Source: an uncultured Oscillospiraceae bacterium
Lineage (GTDB): Bacteria > Bacillota > Clostridia > Oscillospirales > Oscillospiraceae
DNA: 11,330 bases
NCBI GenBank assembly: GCA_900751035.1
Contig: CAADSF010000330.1
Location: forward strand, 1 to 11,330
Reading direction: 5' to 3'
Shown: in pieces, positions 1 to 6,176 of the stretch
Layout of the letters: the number at the start of each line of letters is the position of its first letter
Numbering within the stretch: the stretch's first letter is position 1
Translations under genes and position numbers: made by a program
The notes under the pieces: generated by a model
Database searches by the model: none
Told to the model about the DNA's origin: nothing
What the model saw: only the letters and a program-made list of their open reading frames with translations

Positions 1-66
1 GAATTCATCGGAGATTTCCGAGAAACCACCGCATTCTGCGGGCGGACAGAGTCGTCCGCCCCTGCG
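1..66 (-). repeat. Partial copy of a hairpin-ended intergenic repeat (family A)
   Basis: The piece is cut by the left edge of the window. Read on the minus strand it starts with GCAGGGG, forms a hairpin with a perfect 8-bp stem (40-47 with 54-61, 6-nt loop), and continues through AGAATGC to a conserved GAATTC at 1-6. The same order of blocks occurs in the complete copy at 4527-4633. The stem sequences differ between the copies while pairing is kept. It lies just downstream of a leftward promoter, so it probably forms part of the 5' leader of a gene outside the window. Confidence 0.7.
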
Positions 67-82
67 GGTCGCCCGCCGGTGC

Positions 83-112
83 ATTATATCATACCGCCGT
101 CCGCATCTGCAA
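83..112 (-). promoter_or_regulatory. Extended -10 promoter facing left, out of the window
   Basis: On the minus strand there is a perfect TATAAT (88-83) preceded by TGA, giving an extended -10. A weak -35, TTGCAG (112-107), lies 18 bp upstream. Transcription would run through the family A repeat and past position 1. The target gene is not visible. Confidence 0.5.
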
Positions 113-153
113 GCGAAACAGTCATAGAAAGCGCGAATGGCCGTCATAAGCGC

Positions 154-183
154 AAAAAATCCGCACCCGGTTCGGGTGCGGAT
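154..183 (-). terminator. Intrinsic terminator of the zinc-ribbon gene
   Basis: A perfect 11-bp GC-rich stem (159-169 with 173-183) with a 3-nt loop is followed, in minus-strand reading, by a run of U (A tract at 154-159 on the plus strand). It sits about 20 bp after the stop codon of the zinc-ribbon gene. No comparable terminator lies between glmM and that gene, so it may also end readthrough transcripts from the ruv-glmM operon. Confidence 0.92.
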
Positions 184-203
184 CTCTGGTTGACAGATGG
201 AGC

Positions 204-482
204 TTAGCCCTGTGCCTTCATGCGGGCGAAGCAATCGCTGCAGTAAACCGGGCGATCGGACTTCGGCTCGAACGGGACGCGTGCCTCGCCGCCGCAGGCA
301 GCGCAGGTAGCGGTGAAGTACTCTCTGGGGCCGCGGGTCGCGTTCTTGCGGGCGTCACGGCAGGCCTTGCAGCGCTGCGGCTCATTCTGGAAGCCACGCT
401 CTGCGTAGAATTCCTGCTCACCGGCGGTGAAAACGAACTCTTTGCCACACTCTTTGCAGACCAAAGTCTTGTCTTCGAACAT
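204..482 (-). CDS. Small double zinc-ribbon protein (CxxC-x17-CxxC type)
   Basis: This 92-aa cytoplasmic protein consists of two four-cysteine modules. The first uses C9/C12 and C38/C41, with a 'F.F..GEQ.FY...GF' core typical of the probable zinc-ribbon domain found in Firmicutes. The second is C60/C63 and C81/C84 with exactly 17 residues between the pairs. Each module should bind one zinc ion. The function of the family is unknown; nucleic-acid or ribosome association is only a guess from the basic zinc-ribbon character. The start at 482 is chosen because AGAGG lies about 8 nt upstream; the frame is open back to a TTG at 527, but that start has no ribosome binding site. It is a single-gene unit with a perfect promoter, a long leader and a strong terminator, which suggests high or post-transcriptionally controlled expression. 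Confidence 0.88.
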   Translation of the reverse strand: MFEDKTLVCKECGKEFVFTAGEQEFYAERGFQNEPQRCKACRDARKNATRGPREYFTATCAACGGEARVPFEPKSDRPVYCSDCFARMKAQG

Positions 483-695
483 TTTTGTTACCTCTCTTTT
501 GCGATAAAAAATGGATTTGCCCTGCAATTGCGGCTTGCGCTCGTATGCGATCGGGCTTTATATGCGATCAGGCCGTGCCTGATTTCGCCGGGAAAAGCGC
601 CAGTCAATCTTGCCAGGGTCCATACACGAAGAGAGGGTGCAACGGAATGATGAAAGATCTGCGTGGCTCTGGTTGGAAATACTTCGTACCCAACA
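483..695 (-). other. Long 5' leader of the zinc-ribbon gene, possible structured RNA
   Basis: Between the inferred transcription start (about 695) and the ATG lie about 210 nt with no credible gene. Minus-strand structure visible by eye: a stem-loop near the 5' end (GTTGG/CCAAC with an inner TAC/GTA and a GAA loop), and a hairpin with a perfect 7-bp stem (583-577 with 573-567, 3-nt loop) extended by three more pairs across a 2-nt bulge. Two near-identical repeats of TATGCGATC(G/A)GGC (plus strand) start near 544 and 561. I do not recognise a known riboswitch or RNA family. It could be a regulatory leader, a separate small RNA, or simply a long untranslated region. Confidence 0.4.
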
Positions 696-701
696 CTACG
701 G

Positions 702-730
702 ATTATATGCGATATTTTTCCGGTTGTCAA
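702..730 (-). promoter_or_regulatory. Perfect consensus sigma-A promoter for the zinc-ribbon transcript
   Basis: On the minus strand TTGACA (730-725) and TATAAT (707-702) are separated by exactly 17 bp, so both hexamers match consensus at 12 of 12 positions. The -35 box begins only 18 bp beyond the glmM stop codon. Such perfect promoters are usually kept for very abundant transcripts or ones controlled after initiation. Confidence 0.9.
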
Positions 731-734
731 TAGT

Positions 735-754
735 AAATAAAACTTATTTTATTT
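735..754 (-). other. AT-only inverted repeat over the glmM stop codon
   Basis: AAATAAAA (735-742) and TTTTATTT (747-754) form a perfect 8-bp inverted repeat with a 4-nt loop that includes the glmM stop codon. It has no GC pairs and no proper U tract, so it is at best a weak 3'-end signal for glmM transcripts. Confidence 0.25.
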
Positions 755-2107
755 CTCTGATGATTTTTGTAGATTTTCGACGTGCCGCACAAGCGCCTGC
801 GTGACTGTCTGCGCCTGCTGCTCCGTCCCGGCCTCGACCATGACGCGGATGAGCGGCTCCGTGCCGGACGGGCGGATGAGCACGCGGCCATTCTCCCCCA
901 GCTCGGCCTCCGCCTGTTCGATGGCTTCGCGCAGAGAGGCCGACTGCATGATGGCCGTTTTCTGCTCGTTGGAGGTCACGCGGACATTCTGCAGCAGCTG
1001 CGGGTACTGCTGCACGGAGGCGGACAGCTCGCTGGCCTTTTGGCCGCTGTGGGAGAGAATATCCAGAAATTGCAGCGCGGCCAGCTGGCCGTCGCCGGTG
1101 GGCATATCGTCCAGGAAGATGATATGGCCCGACTGCTCGCCGCCGAGGCGCATCCCCTCCTTCTGCATCAGCTCCAGCACATTCCGGTCGCCGACCGACG
1201 CGCACAGCAGCCGCAGGCCGTGCTCTGCGCAGTATTTGTGCAGGCCAATATTCGACATGACCGTCGCGACGAAACCTCCGCCGTGCAGGCGGCCCTTTTT
1301 CTCCATCGCCGCGGCGCAGATGGCCATCATCTTATCGCCGTCGATGACGCAGCCCTGCTCGTCGACGGTCAGGCAGCGGTCGGCGTCGCCGTCGAACGCG
1401 ATGCCGAGATCATAGCCGCCCGACCGGACCGCTTCGCAGAGCGCCTCCAGATGGGTCGAGCCGCAGCCGTTATTGATGTTGACGCCGTTCGGCTTGTCGT
1501 TCAGATACTCCGCCTCCAGCGGGAAGCGGCCGAATAAATACCGCGCCGTGGTCGAGGCCGCGCCGTTGGCGCAGTCGATGAGCACGCGCAGCGGCTCAAG
1601 CCCCTCGACGGTCGAGGCCAGATGGTCGAGATAATATTCCGCCGCAAAGCTGCCGGACATGACCTGTCCGATCCCGCCGTGCGTCTTGACGGGCAGCTCG
1701 CCGTCCTGCAGAATCAGGTCCTCAATACGCGCTTCGAGCGCGTCGCTTAACTTGAAGCCCTCGGATGAGAACATCTTGATGCCGTTGTGCTCATACGGAT
1801 TGTGCGAGGCAGAGATGACGACGCCCGCGTCCGCGTGCAGATAGATTGTCAGATACGCGACGGCAGGCGTCGGAACCACGCCGAGCAGAATCGCGTTGCA
1901 GCCGCAGGCCGTCAGTCCCGCGACGAGCGCCCCCTCCAGCATATCCGAGGAAATGCGCGTGTCCTTGCCGATGACGACGGTCGGCTTCGTGCCGGAATCG
2001 TCGCAGAGCGAGATCGCCGCCGCCTGTCCCACGCGGTAAGCAAGCTTCGCGTCCAGCGTTTCATTGGCAACGCCCCGGATGCCGTCGGTCCCAAATAATT
2101 TACCCAT
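749..2107 (-). CDS. glmM: Phosphoglucosamine mutase GlmM
   Basis: GlmM converts glucosamine-6-phosphate to glucosamine-1-phosphate, the step before UDP-GlcNAc in peptidoglycan synthesis; it acts in the cytoplasm. The 452-aa length is normal for the family. The N-terminus has the GlmM signature LFGTDGIRG. The catalytic phosphoserine loop is SASHNP (active Ser101), the magnesium loop is DGDADR (239-244), the sugar-specificity loop is GGEQSGH (322-328) and the phosphate-binding loop is RPSGTEP (412-418). The GEQSGH form and the length favour GlmM over ManB/PGM-type mutases. The ATG is preceded by GAGGAGCG at about 8 nt. It lies 21 bp after ruvB in the same direction, so it is probably the last gene of the ruv operon. 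This differs from the cdaA-cdaR-glmM arrangement common in Firmicutes. Confidence 0.97.
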   Translation of the reverse strand: MGKLFGTDGIRGVANETLDAKLAYRVGQAAAISLCDDSGTKPTVVIGKDTRISSDMLEGALVAGLTACGCNAILLGVVPTPAVAYLTIYLHADAGVVISASHNPYEHNGIKMFSSEGFKLSDALEARIEDLILQDGELPVKTHGGIGQVMSGSFAAEYYLDHLASTVEGLEPLRVLIDCANGAASTTARYLFGRFPLEAEYLNDKPNGVNINNGCGSTHLEALCEAVRSGGYDLGIAFDGDADRCLTVDEQGCVIDGDKMMAICAAAMEKKGRLHGGGFVATVMSNIGLHKYCAEHGLRLLCASVGDRNVLELMQKEGMRLGGEQSGHIIFLDDMPTGDGQLAALQFLDILSHSGQKASELSASVQQYPQLLQNVRVTSNEQKTAIMQSASLREAIEQAEAELGENGRVLIRPSGTEPLIRVMVEAGTEQQAQTVTQALVRHVENLQKSSEK

Positions 2108-2128
2108 TATGTATCGCTCCTCAAAAAC

Positions 2129-3175
2129 TCAGAATGAAAGCTGCGTCCCGGCAGGCTGCACGGGAGACGGCAGATGCAGATGCTCATAGGCCAGCTGCGT
2201 GACGCAGCGGCCGCGCGGCGTGCGCGTCAAAAAACCGATTTGCAGCAGATACGGCTCATAGACGTCCTCCAGCGTGACGGCCTCCTCGCCGATGGTCGCA
2301 GCCAGCGTCTCAAGCCCCACGGGGCCGCCGCCGTAGTTTTTCACAATGGCGGTGAGCATACGGCGGTCAATGGCGTCAAGACCCAGATGGTCGACCTCAA
2401 GCTTGCCGAGCGCATGGTCGGCAGCCTCGGACGTAATGACGCCGTCGTGGCAGACCTGTGCGAAATCACGCACACGGCGCAGCAGCCGGTTCGCGATACG
2501 CGGCGTTCCGCGCGAACGGGACGCGATCTCCCGTGCGCCGGAGGGCTCGATTTCAATGCCCAGCAGCGCAGCCGAGCGCATGACGATGCGCTGCAATTCC
2601 TCCGTGGTGTAAAGCTCCAGACGCAGCTGCACGCCGAAGCGGTCGCGCAGAGGGCTGGAAAGCTGACCGGCTCTTGTCGTTGCGCCGATGAGGGTAAAGC
2701 GCGGCAGGTCGAGCCGGATGGAGTTGGCCGACGGGCCCTTGCCGACGATGATATCAATGGCAAAGTCCTCCATGGCCGGGTACAGAATTTCCTCGACCGC
2801 ACGGTTCAGCCGGTGAATTTCGTCGATGAACAGAATGTCGCCCGGCGCGAGATTCGTCAGCAGCGCGGCCAGATCGCCGGCCTTTTCAATCGCAGGGCCG
2901 GAGGTCACGCGGATGCCAGACCCCATTTCGTTGGCGATGACGCCCGCGAGCGTCGTCTTGCCGAGACCCGGCGGGCCGTAGAGCAGGACATGGTCAAGCG
3001 GCTCATTGCGCCGTCTGGCGGCTTCGATGTAAATGGCAAGATTGCCCTTGGCCCTTTCCTGGCCGGTATAGTCGGCCAGCAGCTTCGGGCGCAGGCTGAC
3101 CTCGCCGTCGTCCTGCGGAGTCAGGCTCGTGGTGACGATGGGCGCATCGTATTTCTGCGAAAAATCCAGGCTCAT
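2129..3175 (-). CDS. ruvB: Holliday junction branch migration helicase RuvB
   Basis: RuvB is the hexameric AAA+ motor that, loaded by RuvA, drives branch migration of Holliday junctions during recombinational repair. The 348-aa protein has the normal family length. Walker A is GPPGLGKT (67-74), Walker B is DILFIDEIH (113-121), sensor 1 is GATTRAG (164-170), the arginine finger lies in SPLRDRFG (R177), and sensor 2 is in the GTPRIANRLLRR segment. The C-terminal winged helix contains the typical QIGFLTRTPRGR. GGAGG lies 7 nt before the ATG and directly follows the ruvA stop codon, so ruvA and ruvB are separated by only 12 bp and translation is probably coupled. All key residues are present; no damage was seen. 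Confidence 0.98.
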   Translation of the reverse strand: MSLDFSQKYDAPIVTTSLTPQDDGEVSLRPKLLADYTGQERAKGNLAIYIEAARRRNEPLDHVLLYGPPGLGKTTLAGVIANEMGSGIRVTSGPAIEKAGDLAALLTNLAPGDILFIDEIHRLNRAVEEILYPAMEDFAIDIIVGKGPSANSIRLDLPRFTLIGATTRAGQLSSPLRDRFGVQLRLELYTTEELQRIVMRSAALLGIEIEPSGAREIASRSRGTPRIANRLLRRVRDFAQVCHDGVITSEAADHALGKLEVDHLGLDAIDRRMLTAIVKNYGGGPVGLETLAATIGEEAVTLEDVYEPYLLQIGFLTRTPRGRCVTQLAYEHLHLPSPVQPAGTQLSF

Positions 3176-3187
3176 GCCGGGCCCTCC

Positions 3188-3790
3188 TTACTGCTGCGCC
3201 GCGGCGCGAAGCGCCCGGCGGATCACGTCTTCGATGGAAAGGTTCTCGATATCAATGCCCTTGAGCGCCGCTGCCGCCTCTGTCTGCGAATAGCCGAGGC
3301 CGACGAGCGCGGCGGTCGCCTCTGCGGCCTTGCTGCCGCGCACCGGCGCGCCGGAACCGGCGAACTCCGCCGTGTTCAGCTCCAGCTGGCTTGCGCCGAG
3401 CTTGTCCTTGAGCTCCAGAATGATGCGCTGGGCCAGCTTTTTGCCCACGCCCTGCGCCATGGTGATAGTCTTGTCATCCTGCGTCATAACAGCCAGCGTC
3501 AGCTGCTCCGGCGAGACGACGGACAAGATCGCCAGCGCCGCCTTCGGGCCGACGCCCGTCACGCCGAGCAGCCGCTCAAAGCAGTTTAATTCCTCGCGCG
3601 TGGAAAAGCCGAAGATGTCAAAGGCATCTTCCTTGATATTGCAGTATGTAAAAAGCTTCGCAGGCTTGCCGAGCTGCAGCCGGGCAAGCGTATAATTTGT
3701 CGTATGGCACGCATAGCCCACGCCGCCGCAGTCCACGACTGCGAGATTGGCGTCGAGCAGCGTAATTGTCCCGTTCAGATAATAAAACAT
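3188..3790 (-). CDS. ruvA: Holliday junction DNA-binding protein RuvA
   Basis: RuvA binds the four-way junction as a tetramer and recruits RuvB. The 200-aa protein has the three expected parts: an N-terminal OB fold (about 1-63), a central helix-hairpin-helix pair with LLGVTGVGPKAA (74-85) and TMAQGVGKKLAQRI (110-123), a flexible linker, and a C-terminal UBA-like domain (about 153-200) that contacts RuvB. Its ATG overlaps the ruvC stop codon by one base (TAATG), a classic translational-coupling arrangement. The gene order ruvC-ruvA-ruvB is the common bacterial one. Confidence 0.97.
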   Translation of the reverse strand: MFYYLNGTITLLDANLAVVDCGGVGYACHTTNYTLARLQLGKPAKLFTYCNIKEDAFDIFGFSTREELNCFERLLGVTGVGPKAALAILSVVSPEQLTLAVMTQDDKTITMAQGVGKKLAQRIILELKDKLGASQLELNTAEFAGSGAPVRGSKAAEATAALVGLGYSQTEAAAALKGIDIENLSIEDVIRRALRAAAQQ

Positions 3791-4287
3791 TACCGGTATC
3801 CTTTCTGCGCCAGAAGCGAGGTGGAGCTTCGCGCGTGGCAGAGCGCGATGGCGATGGCGTCCGCCGCATCGTCCGGGCGGGCGACCTTTTCCATCTTCAG
3901 AATGCGCCGCGTCATTTCCATGACCTGATGCTTGTCCGCGCCGCCGTAGCCGACGACGGCCTGCTTGACCTGATTGGGCGTATACTCAAAAAGCGGCGCA
4001 CCCGATTTGCAGATGGCCAGCAGAATGACGCCCCGGCCATGGCTCACGCCGATGCCGGTCGTGACGTTATGGCCCCAGAACAGCTCCTCGACCGCCACGG
4101 CGTCCGGCTTGACCGTCTCAATGAGCTGCACCATATCGTCGTAGAGCACCACGAGCCGTTCGGGGAATGAGAGCGTCGTGGGGGTCGTGATGGTGCCGTA
4201 ATTGAGCAGCTGGACGCTGCCGCGCCCGGCCTCCAGGATTCCAAACCCGGTCGTGGCGTAGCCGGGGTCGATGCCAAGAATGCGCAT
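3790..4287 (-). CDS. ruvC: Crossover junction endodeoxyribonuclease RuvC
   Basis: RuvC is the dimeric RNase H-fold resolvase that cuts Holliday junctions symmetrically. The protein is 165 aa. The N-terminal MRILGIDPG carries the first catalytic aspartate (D7), AVEELFW the glutamate (E67), and RPDDAADAIAIA the last two aspartates (D140, D143), so the metal-binding tetrad is complete. The frame is open upstream to 4350, but the start at 4287 gives the conserved N-terminus and lies one base after the stop codon of the preceding small gene (TGATATG), implying coupled translation. The ribosome binding site (GGGAAG) is weaker than that of its neighbours, as expected for a coupled gene. Confidence 0.97.
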   Translation of the reverse strand: MRILGIDPGYATTGFGILEAGRGSVQLLNYGTITTPTTLSFPERLVVLYDDMVQLIETVKPDAVAVEELFWGHNVTTGIGVSHGRGVILLAICKSGAPLFEYTPNQVKQAVVGYGGADKHQVMEMTRRILKMEKVARPDDAADAIAIALCHARSSTSLLAQKGYR

Positions 4288-4288
4288 A

Positions 4289-4471
4289 TCAGAACTTCCC
4301 GAAGATTTCCCAGTAGCACATACCGAGAACGCCAAGCACCACAATGGCAATCAGCACCCACGCCAGCACGATCTGGTGCTTCGGCCGGGGCGTATATTCC
4401 CCCCGCTGCTCTTTTTCGTTCCGCTGTCCGCTCTGGTATTCCAGCCGCTCGGTACTGTGGTCGTTGTTCAT
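4289..4471 (-). CDS. 60-aa single-pass membrane protein at the head of the ruv operon
   Basis: The protein has a polar, charged N-terminal half (about 1-33, rich in E, K, R, Q, N) followed by one hydrophobic helix (about 34-54) and a short tail. The many positive charges before the helix suggest the N-terminus stays in the cytoplasm. The start at 4471 has GGAGA 6 nt upstream. The frame stays open back to 4723, but that stretch runs through the family A repeat and is not believable as coding. Its stop codon is one base from the ruvC start, so it belongs to the ruv operon. I do not recognise a family and assign no function; a link to recombination is suggested only by position. Confidence 0.75.
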   Translation of the reverse strand: MNNDHSTERLEYQSGQRNEKEQRGEYTPRPKHQIVLAWVLIAIVVLGVLGMCYWEIFGKF

Positions 4472-4526
4472 GGGAAGTCTCCTGTCTGGTTTGTTTTGTG
4501 GGGCAATACGGATTTGCACAGCGCTC

Positions 4527-4633
4527 TGTAAGGGCCGATGTCCACATCGGCCCGCTGGGAAGTTTCGAATTCGCCGAGGATTTTCGTAAAAATGGTGCAT
4601 TCTTCCGGGCCGATGCAGGCATCGACCCCTACA
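4527..4633 (-). repeat. Complete 107-bp hairpin-ended repeat (family A)
   Basis: The ends are imperfect inverted repeats, TGTAAGGGCCGATG at 4527-4540 and its partner ending CCCCTACA at 4633. Each end folds into its own hairpin: 4532-4541 with 4544-4553 (perfect 10 bp), and 4607-4616 with 4619-4628 (10 bp, one pair being G-U only in the minus-strand RNA). The middle contains the GAATTC seen also in the partial copy at 1-66. It looks like a MITE or REP-like intergenic element. It lies between a promoter near 4679 and the first gene of the ruv operon, and so would be transcribed in the leader. Confidence 0.75.
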
Positions 4634-4678
4634 ACTGGTGTGCACATATTTCCGGGCTGTTTCTAATTTTGCAAAAGC

Positions 4679-4689
4679 ATTATAGCACA
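4679..4689 (-). promoter_or_regulatory. Extended -10 promoter of the ruv-glmM operon
   Basis: On the minus strand a perfect TATAAT (4684-4679) is preceded by TGTGC, giving a TGn extended -10. The -35 region (near 4702-4707) is poor. It lies about 30 bp after the stop of the J-domain gene and would give a leader of about 200 nt that contains the family A repeat. Confidence 0.6.
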
Positions 4690-4716
4690 CCCCGCCACAA
4701 AAGAACAGCCTTTCTC

Positions 4717-5352
4717 TCAGCACCGCCAGCAGATCGGGAAGCCGCCGCCGGAGAGGCAGGACACGGCCGCGCAGATACCGCAGCAGGCGCGGCTCAGGTC
4801 GATGTTTTCAAAGCCGAAGCCGGTCTGGCGGCTGTGGTAGACCGTGCCGCTGCGGCCAATCTGGTCGCGGGCTGCGGCGTATTCCGCGTTTGCCGGGTCC
4901 ATGGCGCAGGCTCTTGTGATCTGCTCGTAGCCGAGCACGCGGTTGCCGAGATTTGTGTTCGCGACAGCGGCGAGATAATACCACTGCGCCGTGCGCTTCG
5001 ATTCGGGCACGGCGTTCAGCGTCCGCAGCGCCCGCTCGTATTCCTGCACAAAGATGTACCGCCGCGCAGACTCCATCGGGTCGGCCTCCGACCACGCGCC
5101 CTGATAGCTCTGCCGGTACCAGCCCGCGAAGGGGTCGGCCTGGTAGCTCCGCTGCTGCGTGTTCACGCGCGGCTGCGGGTTCTTGATCTGGTCATAAGCG
5201 GCGTTGATTCGGTTCATCATCTCCGCCGCGTGCGGGTCGCCCGGATTCATGTCCGGATGATATTTTTTTGCCAGCGCACGATAGGCGCGCTTGACCTCCT
5301 CGTCGCTTGCGTCCGGCGTCAGGCCGAGCACGCTGTATGGATCGTCGATCAT
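4717..5352 (-). CDS. J-domain protein with TPR-like region and cysteine-rich tail
   Basis: The 211-aa protein begins with a J domain (about 1-60) with the HPD motif intact (H32-P33-D34), so it should stimulate a DnaK-type Hsp70. It lacks the G/F region, zinc fingers and substrate domain of true DnaJ. Residues about 92-165 look like one or two TPR-like repeats ('EYERALRTLNAV', 'QWYYLAAVANTNLGN', 'YEQITRACAMDP'). The last 22 residues hold six cysteines (C190, C191, C194, C199, C208, C211) with hydrophobic residues, suggesting metal binding or membrane association. AGGAGG precedes the ATG, which overlaps the stop of the DUF5685 gene by 4 bp (ATGA). It is probably a specialised co-chaperone for a product of the same cluster; this is inference. 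Confidence 0.88.
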   Translation of the reverse strand: MIDDPYSVLGLTPDASDEEVKRAYRALAKKYHPDMNPGDPHAAEMMNRINAAYDQIKNPQPRVNTQQRSYQADPFAGWYRQSYQGAWSEADPMESARRYIFVQEYERALRTLNAVPESKRTAQWYYLAAVANTNLGNRVLGYEQITRACAMDPANAEYAAARDQIGRSGTVYHSRQTGFGFENIDLSRACCGICAAVSCLSGGGFPICWRC

Positions 5353-6176
5353 GTTATTTCCTCCTGCTCCGTCCGGAACGACGCTTCAAAGCGCGTCCAG
5401 ACGCCGGAATATAGAATGTTCTGCAATATCGCCGCGTCCTGCACGATGGGCAGGCGCTCAAACGCCTCCGCCGCGTCGCCCGCCAATAGCGTCAGCTGCG
5501 GACGGAAGTCCGCGCCGCTCTGCACGCCCAGCAGCGCCAGCGGGTTATACTGGCCCTTTTTTCGGTCCTCTTCCAGATCGCAGGCCGCGTCCATAAAATA
5601 GATGAGCTTGCCGAGGCTCCGGCCAAGCTGCCGCAGAACCGGCGTCCAGCGGTCCTCCCTCACCGAAAACAGCTCCGCCATCAGGTCTCCAAACGCGTTG
5701 GCGGGCGCTTCGGAATAGGCCGTGCGGTCCTCCTCTGCCTGCGTGATCGTCTGAAGGGCAGCGCGGATGGCAGCGGCCTTTTCCGGATACTGCGCGGCGG
5801 CCCGCTTCGCGCCGGGAGAAAGAAGCCCTGCGGCGGCTGCAGCGGAAAGGGTTTTATCGTCGTGCCAGTCGTCCCGGCGGTTCTCATAGGCCAGCAGGCA
5901 GTTCATCGCCGCCGCGTAGCCGGTAAATTCCGTCTGCGTCCAGCTCTGCGCCTGCGCCGGATGGCGCAGGCAGCGTGCCGCGCCCGACTGCTCCTCCGGT
6001 TCATAAAGTGCGGACAGAAACAGCGTCAGAAACGCCATATCATAGGTCAGCGCCAGCGCCGGAACCGGCCCGTAGCCGCGGTACAGTGCGCGGCACAGTC
6101 CGCAGTAGAAGCTCTTGTAGCGCGTCTGCTGTCCCTCGTCCAGCCGCGCAAGGTCGGCGATCACGTATCCGAACAT
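5349..6176 (-). CDS. DUF5685 family protein
   Basis: The 275-aa, largely helical, probably cytoplasmic protein matches the DUF5685 pattern as I know it: 'YKSFYCGLCRAL' near 20-31, 'YDMAFLTLFLSALYE' at 45-59, 'RCLRHP' at 69-73. Function is unknown. C25/C28 (CxxC) and C70 with H72 could bind a metal. Two Asp-rich segments stand out: DDWHDD (102-107) and DAACDLEEDRKKGQYNP (196-212). Together they resemble the paired metal-binding motifs of class I isoprenoid synthases such as squalene/phytoene synthases, though the spacing of about 95 residues is short for that fold. The start overlaps the end of yihY by 16 bp and has GGAG about 7 nt upstream; the end overlaps the J-domain gene by 4 bp, so the three are almost certainly one translationally coupled unit. 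Confidence 0.85.
   Translation of the reverse strand: MFGYVIADLARLDEGQQTRYKSFYCGLCRALYRGYGPVPALALTYDMAFLTLFLSALYEPEEQSGAARCLRHPAQAQSWTQTEFTGYAAAMNCLLAYENRRDDWHDDKTLSAAAAAGLLSPGAKRAAAQYPEKAAAIRAALQTITQAEEDRTAYSEAPANAFGDLMAELFSVREDRWTPVLRQLGRSLGKLIYFMDAACDLEEDRKKGQYNPLALLGVQSGADFRPQLTLLAGDAAEAFERLPIVQDAAILQNILYSGVWTRFEASFRTEQEEIT

Noticed and set aside
1..6. GAATTC at the very first base, as a sign of a cloned EcoRI end
   Set aside because: The same GAATTC occurs at the matching place in the full repeat copy (4569-4574), so it is part of the element and the edge is probably coincidental.
485..733. 82-aa and 80-aa open frames in the zinc-ribbon leader region
   Set aside because: No ribosome binding site or recognisable sequence; they overlap a perfect promoter and are better explained as untranslated leader.
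2174..3589. 471-aa plus-strand open frame across ruvB and ruvA
   Set aside because: It is antisense to two certain genes with full catalytic motifs; its composition (Arg, Ala, Gln, His-rich) is typical of reverse-strand shadows in GC-rich DNA.
4472..4723. N-terminal extension of the 60-aa membrane protein to 144 aa
   Set aside because: The extension would be encoded by the palindromic repeat and the promoter region; the internal start has a proper ribosome binding site.
4498..5601. 367-aa plus-strand open frame across the repeat and the J-domain gene
   Set aside because: It runs through the family A repeat and antisense to the J-domain and DUF5685 genes, and shows no recognisable domain.
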